64,000 nt of DNA from NCBI GenBank assembly GCA_022822265.1, contig JAJECA010000003.1, positions 1 to 64,000 on the forward strand, in the 5' to 3' direction. A program made the translations under genes and the position numbers. This document shows positions 15,273 through 23,276 of this stretch, in pieces; position 1 is the first letter of the stretch; each line of letters begins with the position of its first letter. The notes under the pieces were generated by a model. The model did no database searches, was not told where the DNA came from, and saw only the letters and a list, made by a program, of their open reading frames with translations. The stretch comes from Acidimicrobiia bacterium. Its GTDB lineage: Bacteria; Actinomycetota; Acidimicrobiia; Acidimicrobiales; Bin134.

Positions 15273-16553
15273 ATGTCGTCGTCGGTTGGGAGGGTAGGGT
15301 TTGGCGGCGTGCGATTGGTTGTCCCCCGTCCTTTGCTGTTGGCGCTTGCGTTGGTTGCGCTTTTGGCGTCTGCGTGCGGGGGCGGCGGCGGACCGACTCC
15401 GGTGGTTTCGCAGCCCGCGCAGTGCCAGCTTGTGCGGGGAGGCCCGGGCCCGTCGGGCGAGGTCGAGCTGCATGTCGAGGTCGTAGCCGATGGTCTGGAG
15501 ATTCCCTGGGGGCTGGCGGTGGTTCCCTCTGGCGATCTGCTGGTGACCGAGCGGCCCGGCCGGCTGCGCCTGATCCAAGGCGGCGCGGTGGTTCCCGAGC
15601 CGGTGCTCGAGTTGGGCGTGTCGATGCCGCCGCCCCTGTACGGGTTAGCCCTTTTGGGGTCCGAGGGCGGGCTGCTGGGGGTGCTTTTGCACCCCGAGTT
15701 CGCCGCCAACCGCCAGTTCTACCTGTTTTACAACATCGACGACGAAGACGGCGTGCAGATCGGCCGCATCGAGCGCTATGCGCTCTCCGCCGACGGCCGC
15801 TCGGCGGCCTTCGACCGGGTCATCCTCGACAATCTGCCCGCAGGGCTCCACCATCAGGGCGGCCGCATGCGGATCGGGCCCGACGGCATGCTGTACGCAG
15901 GCGTCGGCGCCTACGAGCCCCATGACGCGCAAAACCCCGGCACCCTGGCGGGGAAACTGCTCAGAATGGACCTCGAAGGCGGCATCCCCGCCGACAACCC
16001 CGAACCCGGCAGCTACATCTTCGCCAGCGGAATCCGCAACACCCAGGGATACGACTGGCTCGACGACCAGCACATCGCGATGGTGGAGCACGGCCCGTCC
16101 GGCATCGAGCTGGGGATGCCGGAGTTGCGGGGCTACGACGAGGTCAACATCGTGACCGCCGGCGACAACCTGGGCTGGCCCAGCATCTGGGGGTGCGACA
16201 CGCAACAAGGACTGGTCAGCCCGGTGCTGGCCTGGGAGGAGCCGGTGCCGCCGACCGGAGCGGTCTTCTACCGGGGCGGCCTGATCCCGGAATGGACCGG
16301 CAGCTTCCTGTTCACGGCCGTCGGGCTCAGCGACAGCCCGGGCGGGCGGCATCTGCACCGCGTGGTGTTCGACCAGAACGACCCCCACACCGTGGTGTCC
16401 CACGAGGTGTACCTGAAGGACGCCTACGGGCGCCTGCGCACCATCGTCAGCGACACCGACGGATGGCTCTACGTGATGACCAGCAACTGCGACAACCGCG
16501 GCGAGTGCCCACCCGAAGGCGACCTCATCCTGCGAATCGGCCCCGTCAGTTGA
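15273..16553 (+). CDS. PQQ-dependent sugar dehydrogenase-like lipoprotein (GSDH family)
   Basis: I chose the ATG giving MSSSVGRVGFGGVRLVVPRP. The leader LLLALALVALLASACGGGGG has a lipobox (LASAC), so the enzyme is anchored outside the membrane. Typical GSDH six-bladed propeller motifs follow: GLEIPWGLAVVPSGDLLVTE, LLGVLLHPEFAANRQFYLFY, HHQGGRMRIGPDGMLYAGVG, GIRNTQGYDWLDDQHIAMVE (a variant of the usual RNPQGLAW) and DNLGWPSIWGC. Members oxidise sugars or other alcohols with PQQ. The canonical GD after the LYAGVG strand is replaced by AY, so activity is not certain. The 3' end overlaps the convergent lyase gene by 8 bp. A related domain is part of the giant protein at 40959. Confidence 0.8.
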   Translation: MSSSVGRVGFGGVRLVVPRPLLLALALVALLASACGGGGGPTPVVSQPAQCQLVRGGPGPSGEVELHVEVVADGLEIPWGLAVVPSGDLLVTERPGRLRLIQGGAVVPEPVLELGVSMPPPLYGLALLGSEGGLLGVLLHPEFAANRQFYLFYNIDDEDGVQIGRIERYALSADGRSAAFDRVILDNLPAGLHHQGGRMRIGPDGMLYAGVGAYEPHDAQNPGTLAGKLLRMDLEGGIPADNPEPGSYIFASGIRNTQGYDWLDDQHIAMVEHGPSGIELGMPELRGYDEVNIVTAGDNLGWPSIWGCDTQQGLVSPVLAWEEPVPPTGAVFYRGGLIPEWTGSFLFTAVGLSDSPGGRHLHRVVFDQNDPHTVVSHEVYLKDAYGRLRTIVSDTDGWLYVMTSNCDNRGECPPEGDLILRIGPVS

Positions 16554-17493
16554 TGAGGCCGCATTGGCGGGCTCGGTCGAGGGTGACCTCGAAGAGGCGG
16601 GTGGTGGCGGCGTCGATCATCATGCCCTTGTAGCTGGCCGCTCCCTGGCCTTCGGCTTCGGCGGCTCGAACCGCGTCCACCACGCCCTGCGCCTCGGCGA
16701 TCTCCTCCGGGGTTGGGGCGAACACCCGGTTGGCGATCTCGATCTGGCTGGGGTGGATGCACCACTTGCCCACGCCGCCCAGCATCGAGAAGGTGGCCGC
16801 GCTCTTCTCGTAGCCTCCGGGGTTGGCGATGTTGGCGTAGGGCCCGTCGATGGCGTCGATCCCCGCGGCCCGGCAGGCCACGATCATGCGGGTCCGGGCG
16901 TAGTGCCACACATCGCCCGGATAGCGAAGGGCGGCGTCGCCGTCGGTCACCCCGATGTGGCCGAGGCGCATCCCCTGGCTGGCCGACAAGTCGCCCACCC
17001 CCAGGGTGAGAGCCTCGAGGCGGGGGCTGCACCGGGCTATCTCGTCCACCGTCTGGACGGCCTCGACCTCTTCCACCAGGCACTCGATGCCGATGCGGCC
17101 CACCTCGAGGCCCAACTTGAGCTCGAGCTGGGTCAACATGTCGTCCACGAACCACACCTCGCGGGGGCCCTTGATCTTGGGCACCATGATCACGTCGATG
17201 TTGGCCCCGGCGCCGGTGACCACCTCGGCGATGTCGTCGTGGCACCACTGGGTGTCGACGCCGTTGATCCGGTAGGAGCGGATCTTGTCGCCCCAGTCCA
17301 GATCGTTGAGCCCGGCGATGATGTTGGCGCGGGCGCCCACCTTGGCCGACGGGGCCACCGCGTCCTCCAAGTCGAGGAACACCATGTCGGCGTCGCTCTG
17401 GGCGGCCTTGGCGATCATCTTGTCGGAGTGCCCCGGAGTGGACAGCTCCGAGCGTCGCACCCGCACCGGCTTCTGGCGTTCGTAGCTGCTCAT
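16546..17493 (-). CDS. HpcH/HpaI (CitE-like) acyl-CoA lyase, cluster A
   Basis: The 315-residue protein belongs to the CitE-like aldolase family, which splits or forms beta-hydroxyacyl-CoA (malyl-CoA, methylmalyl-CoA, citramalyl-CoA, HMG-CoA). Visible motifs are RRSELSTPGHSDKMIAKAAQ, MVFLDLEDAVAPSAKV, MVPKIKGPREVWFVDDML, IGIECLVEEVEAVQTVDEIA (metal-ligand Glu), LTLGVGDLSASQG and GKWCIHPSQIEIAN. It is the last gene of a five-gene minus-strand operon and overlaps the CoA-transferase stop (ATGA). It likely performs the chain-cleaving step. A close paralogue begins at 63600. The exact substrate is not readable. Confidence 0.85.
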   Translation of the reverse strand: MSSYERQKPVRVRRSELSTPGHSDKMIAKAAQSDADMVFLDLEDAVAPSAKVGARANIIAGLNDLDWGDKIRSYRINGVDTQWCHDDIAEVVTGAGANIDVIMVPKIKGPREVWFVDDMLTQLELKLGLEVGRIGIECLVEEVEAVQTVDEIARCSPRLEALTLGVGDLSASQGMRLGHIGVTDGDAALRYPGDVWHYARTRMIVACRAAGIDAIDGPYANIANPGGYEKSAATFSMLGGVGKWCIHPSQIEIANRVFAPTPEEIAEAQGVVDAVRAAEAEGQGAASYKGMMIDAATTRLFEVTLDRARQCGLIN

Positions 17494-18743
17494 TCAGGCT
17501 CCTTTTGCTGGTCGAGTTCGGCGATCACCTCGTCGGTGTGCTCGCCGAGCTTGGGGGCGGGGCGGTACACCCCGGTTGGCAGATGGGCGAAGCGGATCGG
17601 CGTGTTGGGGGTGATCACCGGGCGGGCCGAGCCGGGGTGGTCCACCGCCACCAGCATCTTGCGGGCCCTCACCTGCTCGTTGTCGTGCAGGTCTACGGCG
17701 TTGTTCACCGGGCCGCAGGGCACCTTGTCGGCCAGGGTGTCCACCACCTCGGCCTTGGTGAGGCCAGAGGTCCAGGCGGTGACCGCCTCGCGGACCTCCT
17801 CGCGGTGCAGCACCCGCCGCCGCGAGCTCTTGTAGCGGTCGTGGTCGATCATGTCCTCCCGCCCGATGATCCGGCACAGCCGCTCCCAGTGCCGAGGGCC
17901 GGGAGCGGCGATGGCCACCTGGCCGTCGGCGGTGTCGTATAGCTCGAACGGGCACAGCGAGGGGTGCTCGCTGCCGCGGGGGGCCTGGATCTCCCCGGTG
18001 TAGGAATAGCGCCAGGTCATCGACTCGCACAGCGCCATCAGCGAGTCCACCATGCCCACGTCCACAAACTGCCCCTCACCGGTGCGGCGGGCGTGGTGGA
18101 GCGCGGCCAGAACGCCCGACACCATCATGGCGGCGGGGTACAGGTCGCCCACGCTGGGGCCGCTGACCACCCGCTCGCCGTCTTTGGTGCCGGTGTAGCT
18201 GACGAGCCCCGACATCGACTGGGCCACGATGTCGTAGGCCGGCCAGTAGGTGTAGGGCCCCTCCCCGGTGCGGGGATCGCCGAAGCCCCGGATGGCCCCG
18301 TACACCAGATCAGGCTTGCGCTCCCGAAGCGCCTCGTAGCCCAGGCCGAGCTCGTCCATGACCCCGGCCCGGTAGTTCTCCACCACCACGTCCGCGGTGT
18401 CCACCAGCCGCAGGAACACCGAGACGTCGTCGGGTTCTTTGAGGTTTAGGACCACGCTGCGCTTGTTGCGGTTGTTGCTGGCGAAGTAGCCGCCGAAGAA
18501 GTGCTCGTCGTCGGCCTCGGTGTGGGGGCCGATCAGCCGGACGGTGTCGCCGTGGGGCGGCTCCACCTTGATCACGTCGGCGCCCATGTCGGCCAAGATC
18601 ATGGTGCAGAAGGGGCCGGCCAGCGCCTGGGTGAGATCCACGATGCGCACGTCGGCAAGCGGCCCCGAGCGCTCGGGCGACATCGCGGCGGCCTCCTCGT
18701 GGGCGGCCAGGTAGCTGCCCGACTCGTCGCGGACGGCGCTCAT
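17490..18743 (-). CDS. Family III CoA-transferase (CaiB/BaiF), cluster A
   Basis: The 417-residue protein starts MSAVRDESGSYLAAHEEAAA. It shows class III CoA-transferase motifs: VRIVDLTQALAGPFCTMILA, DMGADVIKVEPPHGDTVR, NRNKRSVVLNLKEPDDV, VVVENYRAGVMDELGLGYE, LVYGAIRGFGDPRTGEGP and SGPSVGDLYPAAMMVSGVLA with the catalytic Asp in VGD. It would activate a carboxylic acid using an acyl-CoA donor such as succinyl-CoA. It sits between the MaoC and lyase genes with 4-bp overlaps on both sides. The equivalent position in cluster B has no such gene. Confidence 0.88.
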   Translation of the reverse strand: MSAVRDESGSYLAAHEEAAAMSPERSGPLADVRIVDLTQALAGPFCTMILADMGADVIKVEPPHGDTVRLIGPHTEADDEHFFGGYFASNNRNKRSVVLNLKEPDDVSVFLRLVDTADVVVENYRAGVMDELGLGYEALRERKPDLVYGAIRGFGDPRTGEGPYTYWPAYDIVAQSMSGLVSYTGTKDGERVVSGPSVGDLYPAAMMVSGVLAALHHARRTGEGQFVDVGMVDSLMALCESMTWRYSYTGEIQAPRGSEHPSLCPFELYDTADGQVAIAAPGPRHWERLCRIIGREDMIDHDRYKSSRRRVLHREEVREAVTAWTSGLTKAEVVDTLADKVPCGPVNNAVDLHDNEQVRARKMLVAVDHPGSARPVITPNTPIRFAHLPTGVYRPAPKLGEHTDEVIAELDQQKEPE

Positions 18744-19228
18744 CGCGGCCCCCAGTGGCTTCGGCGCTTGATGAGCACGAGCCGCTCCAGCTCGCACACC
18801 ACGTCGCCGTGCTGGTTGCGGCCCCAGTGCTTGAACCGCACGACCCCGGCGTCGTCGCGGTCGGAGGCGTCGGCGGTTTCCAGCACCTCGGTGTAGGCGG
18901 TGATGGTGTCGCCGTGGTGTACCGGCTTTTTGAACCGCACCGCGTCGAGGCCCAGGTCGCCGAGCGCGTTCTCGGAGGTGTCCTGGCTGGCGAGTCCCAC
19001 CGCCATCGACCCGGTGATCAGCCCGAACACCAGCCGGCCGTCGCCCAAAGGCGATCCGGCCATGATCTCCTCGTTCCAATGCGACTGGGCGGTGTTCATC
19101 ACCTGCTTGGAGATGTAGTTGTTCTCCACCTCGTCGATGGTGGCCGAGCGGGCGTGGCGCATGCGCCGGCCCACTTCGAAGTCCTCGAAGTAGTTGTTCG
19201 AGCCGGTGAGCGTCGAAATCGCAGCCAC
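18740..19228 (-). CDS. MaoC-type hydratase (mesaconyl/itaconyl-CoA hydratase-like), cluster A
   Basis: This 162-residue single hot-dog protein reads NNYFEDFEVGRRMRHARSAT, IDEVENNYISKQVMNTAQSH, RLVFGLITGSMAVGLASQDT and PVHHGDTITAYTEVLETADA, ending RFKHWGRNQHGDVVCELERL. The MNTAQSHW segment takes the place of the classic GDxNPxH of R-hydratases. This Asn-for-Asp variant also occurs, as far as I recall, in mesaconyl-CoA or methylmalyl-CoA (de)hydratase-like proteins. It probably hydrates an enoyl-CoA before the CitE-like lyase. It overlaps the CoA-transferase gene by ATGA. Confidence 0.8.
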   Translation of the reverse strand: MAAISTLTGSNNYFEDFEVGRRMRHARSATIDEVENNYISKQVMNTAQSHWNEEIMAGSPLGDGRLVFGLITGSMAVGLASQDTSENALGDLGLDAVRFKKPVHHGDTITAYTEVLETADASDRDDAGVVRFKHWGRNQHGDVVCELERLVLIKRRSHWGPR

Positions 19229-19238
19229 AGCGGTCTCC

Positions 19239-20450
19239 CTATCGCAGCGGGGTCGGTGGTAGGAGGTGGTCGGAGACTATCCGCTGCATGATCTCGCTGG
19301 TGCCCTCGAAGATCTTGGTGAGCCGGGCGTCCCGCCAGTAGCGCTCGATGGGCAGGTCGGTGGTGTAGCCCGCCCCGCCGTGGATCTGGAGCGCCTCGGA
19401 GGCCACCCGCTCCGACATCTCCGACGCCAGGTACTTCACCATCGCCCCTGCCATGTCGGACCGCTCGCCGGCGTCGGCGTTGGCCGCCACCTGGTACATC
19501 AGGGCGCGGCACGCCTCGATCTCCGAGGCCATCCTGGCGATCTTGAACCGGGTCACCTGGAAGTCGCCGATGGGCCGGCCGAACTGCTCCCGCTCCTGCG
19601 CGTAGCCGATGGAGTCTTCCAGCGCGCCCCGGGCCAGCCCAATCGAGCGGGCTGCGGTGTGGATGCGGGGCGTGGTCATGCCCGCCGCCGCCCGCTTGAA
19701 CCCGGCGTCGTCGGCGGTCTCTGATACCTCATGGCCTACCAGGCAGTCGTCGGGCACGAAGCAGTCGTCGAACGAAAGCTCGTAGGTGCGCCGGCCGTGA
19801 TAGCCGATCTTGCGGATGGGGTTGCCCGACACGCCCTCGGGGAACTCGCCCGGCGCCTTGTGGACGGCGAACTGGCGGATGCCGGAGTGCCGCTTGTCGG
19901 GGTTGTAGGGCTTGTTCCGGGCCACCACCATGATGCAGTCGGCCTGGTCGGCGAACGTACACCACATCTTCTGGCCGTTGAGCAGCCATCCGCCGTCGGC
20001 CTTGTCGGCCCTGGTGCGGATCGACGCGATGTCGGAGCCCGCCCCCGGCTCGGACATGGCAAGACAGCCCAGCCACTGGCCGCGGGCGGCAAGGGGCATG
20101 TACTTCTCGCGTTGTGCGGAGTCCAGCGCGAACACGATCCCCGAGCGGGCGATGATGCTGGCCACGCTCATCCAGGCTCGGGACAGCTCCTCGGTAATGA
20201 GCGCGTACTCGAACACGCCGAGCCCCAGCCCTCCGTAGCGCTCCGGCATCAGTATCCCGAAGAACCCCAGCTCGCCCATCTCGGCGCGCAACTCGTCGGG
20301 GATGATGCCGTGCTCGGGGTCGAGTCGGTTGGCGATGGGCAGAACCCGGCTCATGGCGAAGTCGCGGGCCATCTGCTGGATCGCGGTCCGCTCGTCGGTG
20401 CGATACGGCGCGGGGATCGCCGGACGGGGGTCGGCAAGCGCAGCGGGCAC
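19239..20450 (-). CDS. Acyl-CoA dehydrogenase, cluster A
   Basis: The 403-residue FAD enzyme starts at a GTG (PAALADPRPAIPAPYRTDER). It has ACAD landmarks: MGELGFFGILMPERYGGLGL, CLAMSEPGAGSDIASIRTRA (FAD/substrate signature), WLLNGQKMWCTFADQADCIM, QREKYMPLAARGQW, REQFGRPIGDFQVTRFKIAR, ALQIHGGAGYTTDLPIERYW and RLTKIFEGTSEIMQRIVSDH with the catalytic Glu in FEGT. It introduces a 2,3-double bond into an acyl-CoA. Lies between two MaoC genes in the minus-strand arm. Paralogue at 61864 is nearly collinear. Confidence 0.93.
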   Translation of the reverse strand: MPAALADPRPAIPAPYRTDERTAIQQMARDFAMSRVLPIANRLDPEHGIIPDELRAEMGELGFFGILMPERYGGLGLGVFEYALITEELSRAWMSVASIIARSGIVFALDSAQREKYMPLAARGQWLGCLAMSEPGAGSDIASIRTRADKADGGWLLNGQKMWCTFADQADCIMVVARNKPYNPDKRHSGIRQFAVHKAPGEFPEGVSGNPIRKIGYHGRRTYELSFDDCFVPDDCLVGHEVSETADDAGFKRAAAGMTTPRIHTAARSIGLARGALEDSIGYAQEREQFGRPIGDFQVTRFKIARMASEIEACRALMYQVAANADAGERSDMAGAMVKYLASEMSERVASEALQIHGGAGYTTDLPIERYWRDARLTKIFEGTSEIMQRIVSDHLLPPTPLR

Positions 20451-20459
20451 CGTCAGTCC

Positions 20460-20987
20460 CTATTCGGCCTGCGCCTCTTGGCCACCAGGCTCGCGCGGTT
20501 TCGGCCTGCGCCTCTTGGCCACCAGGTTGGTGCGGTTCAGCTCCACCACCAGCTCGCCGCGCTGGTTGTGGGCCTCGGTGCGCCAGGTGACGATCCCGGT
20601 GGTCGGGCGGCTGTCCGACTCCCGGGCCTCCACCACCACGGAGCTGGCCGTGAGCGTGTCGCCCGGGTACACCGGCTGGTGGAACCTGACCCCCTCCATG
20701 CCCAGAAACGGCCCGCCGATCTCGCTGAGGTCCTGCACCGAGAGGCCGACCACGGTGCACAGCACCAGCATCGGGTTGACCACCACATCGCGATGGCCAT
20801 GGGCCTTGGCGAACTCGGCGTTCAGGTGCATCGGATTCCAGTTGCACATCGCCGTGGAGAACAGCGCGTTGTCGCCGTGGGTGACCGTACGGCCCCAGTG
20901 GTGAGAGAACTCCCGACCCTCGGCGAAATCTTCGAACTGGTTGCCGTGAAGCACCACAGGAAAGCTGTCGAAGTCAGGCTCGCCCAT
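20460..20987 (-). CDS. MaoC-type hydratase, first gene of the cluster A left arm
   Basis: A 175-residue hot-dog protein: PDFDSFPVVLHGNQFEDFAE, GDNALFSTAMCNWNPMHLNA, EFAKAHGHRDVVVNPMLVLC, RFHQPVYPGDTLTASSVVVE and TGIVTWRTEAHNQRGELVVE. CNWNPMHLN aligns with the catalytic GDxNPxHxD motif but has Asn where the catalytic Asp is expected. I start at ATG 20987 as in its paralogue. A 37-bp tandem duplication at the 3' end has replaced the original tail (paralogue ends KRRPPKGG) with PREPGGQEAQAE. It is divergent from the TIGR03083 gene across a conserved promoter element. Confidence 0.8.
   Translation of the reverse strand: MGEPDFDSFPVVLHGNQFEDFAEGREFSHHWGRTVTHGDNALFSTAMCNWNPMHLNAEFAKAHGHRDVVVNPMLVLCTVVGLSVQDLSEIGGPFLGMEGVRFHQPVYPGDTLTASSVVVEARESDSRPTTGIVTWRTEAHNQRGELVVELNRTNLVAKRRRPKPREPGGQEAQAE
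20463..20526. repeat. 37-bp-period tandem duplication at the MaoC 3' end
   Basis: The 27-bp block beginning ttcggcctgcgcctcttggc is present at 20463-20489 and 20500-20526. As 37 is not a multiple of three, the duplication changed the C-terminal reading frame of the MaoC gene and extended it by about a dozen codons compared with the cluster B paralogue. Confidence 0.85.
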
Positions 20988-21030
20988 CAAGCCCCGACGC
21001 TAACAACGAACCCCTCCCGCAACAAGCAGC
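20988..21030. promoter_or_regulatory. Conserved 43-bp divergent promoter element, cluster A copy
   Basis: Read on the minus strand, the 43 bp just upstream of the MaoC ATG match the 43 bp upstream of the paralogous MaoC at 61321-61363 at 33 of 43 positions with no gap. The match includes the identical 15-mer GTTGTTAGCGTCGGG and a shared TGCTTGTTG. Non-coding conservation between paralogous clusters suggests a common regulator site or promoter for both divergent arms. Confidence 0.55.
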
Positions 21031-21098
21031 TTGAATGGGCGATGCGCCGAGGGTGCGGCCTTCTTGACAATCACCGGTTGGCGGTCAACTATTGGCCG

Positions 21099-21902
21099 GT
21101 GACCGTCGAGGCCGCAGCGGCACACGAGACCTTCTACCGCCGGATCGCCGAAGTGGCCCGAACACTGTCTGAGGCCGAGTGGATCGCGCCGTCGGCGTGC
21201 GCGGGGTGGCGGGTGCGCGACGTGGTGGCCCACATCGGCGCCGGCGCCCGCAATCTGATCGACCCGCTGCCGGTGCCCGACGAGCGGCTGCCCCTGCCCG
21301 CAGTGCGCGAGCGGGAGCACGACGTTCATGTGGACATCCGCCGAGGCTGGCCGATCTCCGAAGTGCTGGACGAGTTCGAGCGCTACAGCGCCGAGCGGCT
21401 GGAGCGGCTCTCGGCCCTCCAGGAGGAGCCAGCGGCCTCCTCGATGCTGGAGTTGCCCGGCTTGGGCAGCTATCCCATGCACGCCGCGGCCAATGGCCTG
21501 GCCTTCGACTGCTACTGCCACCTGTACCATGACATCATCGCCCCCGGGGGCCCCGTCCAGAGGGAATTGCCGGCACCCGCCCACGACGAGATGTACCCGG
21601 TGGTGCAGTGGATGATGTGGGGGCTCCCCCAGATGCAGGGCCCCGAGCTCGACGAGTCGCTGATCGCGCCGGTGACCATTCGCCTGACCGGCCCCGGCGA
21701 GAGCACCTGGACTGTGCGGCGGCCCGACCCTGCCGGCGGCCTGGTGGTGGAAGAGGGCGCAGGGGGCGACGCGGCGGTCTCATCGGCGGCGACCGATTTC
21801 GTGTCGTGGGGAACAGGCCGCTCGCCGTGGCGGGCGACCTGCCGCGTCGAGGGCGACACCGCTCTCGTGTCCGGTTTTCTGTCCACGCTGAACATCATCT
21901 GA
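21099..21902 (+). CDS. TIGR03083/DinB-like protein (mycothiol-dependent isomerase-like), cluster A
   Basis: I start at the GTG (MTVEAAAAHETFYRRIAEVA) because the cluster B paralogue starts at the equivalent GTG; both give 267 residues. The pattern SEAEWIAPSACAGWRVRDVV, AHIGAGARNLIDPLP, LEELPGL-type core with LAFDCYCHLYHDI, and a C-terminal MDMPI-like domain (VTIRLTGPGESTWTVRRPDP, ATDFVSWGTGRSPWRATCRV) matches the maleylpyruvate isomerase/TIGR03083 superfamily. Members bind a metal and often use mycothiol. The His residues in VVAHI and CHLYHD are candidate ligands. First gene of the right arm, upstream of the P450. Confidence 0.8.
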   Translation: MTVEAAAAHETFYRRIAEVARTLSEAEWIAPSACAGWRVRDVVAHIGAGARNLIDPLPVPDERLPLPAVREREHDVHVDIRRGWPISEVLDEFERYSAERLERLSALQEEPAASSMLELPGLGSYPMHAAANGLAFDCYCHLYHDIIAPGGPVQRELPAPAHDEMYPVVQWMMWGLPQMQGPELDESLIAPVTIRLTGPGESTWTVRRPDPAGGLVVEEGAGGDAAVSSAATDFVSWGTGRSPWRATCRVEGDTALVSGFLSTLNII

Positions 21903-21926
21903 GCAACATCAACCCAAGGGGGGCAA

Positions 21927-23174
21927 ATGGCTCTAAAACCCGGTGACATCAACTTGGCCAAGCAGGACGACATCGCCCTGTTCGGCGGGCCGCCCTACGA
22001 GTACTTCGAGATGCTGCGCCGCGAGGCGCCGGTATCGTGGAACCCGCCGCCCGATCCCCAGAACCCCTGGTACATCCCCTGCCCCGGATTCTGGGTGCTG
22101 TCGAAGTACGAGGACGTGGCCCTGGCCTCCAAAGACCACGAGCGGTTCTCGGTGTGGGAGAACTCCGTTCTGTGGACCAACGTGAAAGAGGATCCGGCCG
22201 AGCTCGCCGCCCAGCGGGCGGGGCTGTTGGGCATGGACCCGCCCCAGCACACCCAGTTCCGCCGCCTCATCCAGCCCGGGCTTACCCCCCGCAAGGTGGC
22301 CGACCTGGAGCCCTTCATCCGCGGGCACGCCGAAGAGGTGATTGCCGAGCTGGCCGGCAAGAGCCAGGTGGAGTTCGTTTTCGACGTGGCCGCCGAGCTG
22401 CCCATGATCCTGTTGTGCCAGCTCATGGGCGTCCCCCAGGACCAGCGGGGCGAATACATGAGACTGGGCAACAAGGCGGCCAGCTTCGAGTACAACCCGG
22501 AGTTCCAGCAGGACATCCTCGATCTCTACGTGTTCTTGGACGAGGTGGTGAAGACGCGCGGCGACGCCCTAGACGACACCATGCTGTCGAAATACCTGCA
22601 CGGCGAGGTGGACGGGCGGCGGCTGACCAGAGACGAGATCACCCAGTTCTTCTTGACGCTGTCCATCGCCGGCCACGAGACCACCCGCAACACCACCGCC
22701 CACTTCGTTCGGCTCATGGACGAGCACCCCGACCAGAAGGAGCTGCTGCTCGACGACCTCGACGGCCGGCTGCCCAACGCGATCGAGGAGGTGCTGAGGT
22801 TCTCGCCGCCGGTCATGCAGTTCTGCCGCACCGCCACCTGCGACATCGAGCTGCGGGGCACCACCATCCCCAAAGACGGCAAGGTCTACCTCTCCTATAT
22901 CTCGGCCAACCGCGACGAGGAGGTGTTCGAGAACCCGAACCGCTTCGACATCGGCCGCCCCAACGCCGACGCCCACCTGGCCTTCGGCACCGGCCCCCAC
23001 TTCTGCCTCGGCGCCTCGCTGGCCCGCACCCAGCTCCGGTGCGTGCTCGGAGAGCTCTACCGGCAGCTCCCCGATATCGAGCTGGCCGGGCCGCCCACGC
23101 CCATGAACAGCGTGTGGTTCAACGGCATCAACGCCATGCCGCTGAGCGTGTGCCCGGTGTCGTCGCACCAGTGA
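21927..23174 (+). CDS. Cytochrome P450, cluster A
   Basis: A 415-residue P450 preceded by a strong ribosome binding site (aagggggg). The oxygen-binding I-helix motif AGHETTRNT begins near residue 248, the ExxR motif is IEEVLRFSPPVMQF, and the haem-ligand loop AFGTGPHFCLGASLAR has Cys360. The overall look (MDPPQHTQFRRLIQPGLTPR, soluble, no membrane anchor) is that of bacterial class I P450s such as the sterol/terpene/fatty acid CYP124/125/142 type. No ferredoxin or reductase gene is nearby. It likely starts degradation by hydroxylating a hydrophobic substrate. The stop lies in the first unit of a 35-bp tandem repeat. Confidence 0.93.
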   Translation: MALKPGDINLAKQDDIALFGGPPYEYFEMLRREAPVSWNPPPDPQNPWYIPCPGFWVLSKYEDVALASKDHERFSVWENSVLWTNVKEDPAELAAQRAGLLGMDPPQHTQFRRLIQPGLTPRKVADLEPFIRGHAEEVIAELAGKSQVEFVFDVAAELPMILLCQLMGVPQDQRGEYMRLGNKAASFEYNPEFQQDILDLYVFLDEVVKTRGDALDDTMLSKYLHGEVDGRRLTRDEITQFFLTLSIAGHETTRNTTAHFVRLMDEHPDQKELLLDDLDGRLPNAIEEVLRFSPPVMQFCRTATCDIELRGTTIPKDGKVYLSYISANRDEEVFENPNRFDIGRPNADAHLAFGTGPHFCLGASLARTQLRCVLGELYRQLPDIELAGPPTPMNSVWFNGINAMPLSVCPVSSHQ

Positions 23175-23252
23175 GCCCGAGCATCTGCCCGGTGTCGGCG
23201 CCCCAGTGAGCCCGAGCATCTGCCCGGTGTCGTCGCCCCAGTGAGCCCGAGC
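23151..23252. repeat. 35-bp tandem triplication after the P450 gene
   Basis: Units start at 23151, 23186 and 23221 (tgcccggtgtcgtcgc..cca, gtgagcccgagcatc). The first contains the last codons and stop of the P450 gene; the next two extend into the gap before the hydrolase gene. No unique spacers are present, so this is a slippage-type duplication and not a CRISPR. Confidence 0.9.
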
Positions 23253-23276
23253 CCGCTCGGCGGCTTCGGAGGCTGA

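Noticed and set aside
23151-23252. CRISPR array
   Set aside because: Three 35-bp units are contiguous with no spacers and overlap a stop codon; a simple tandem triplication.
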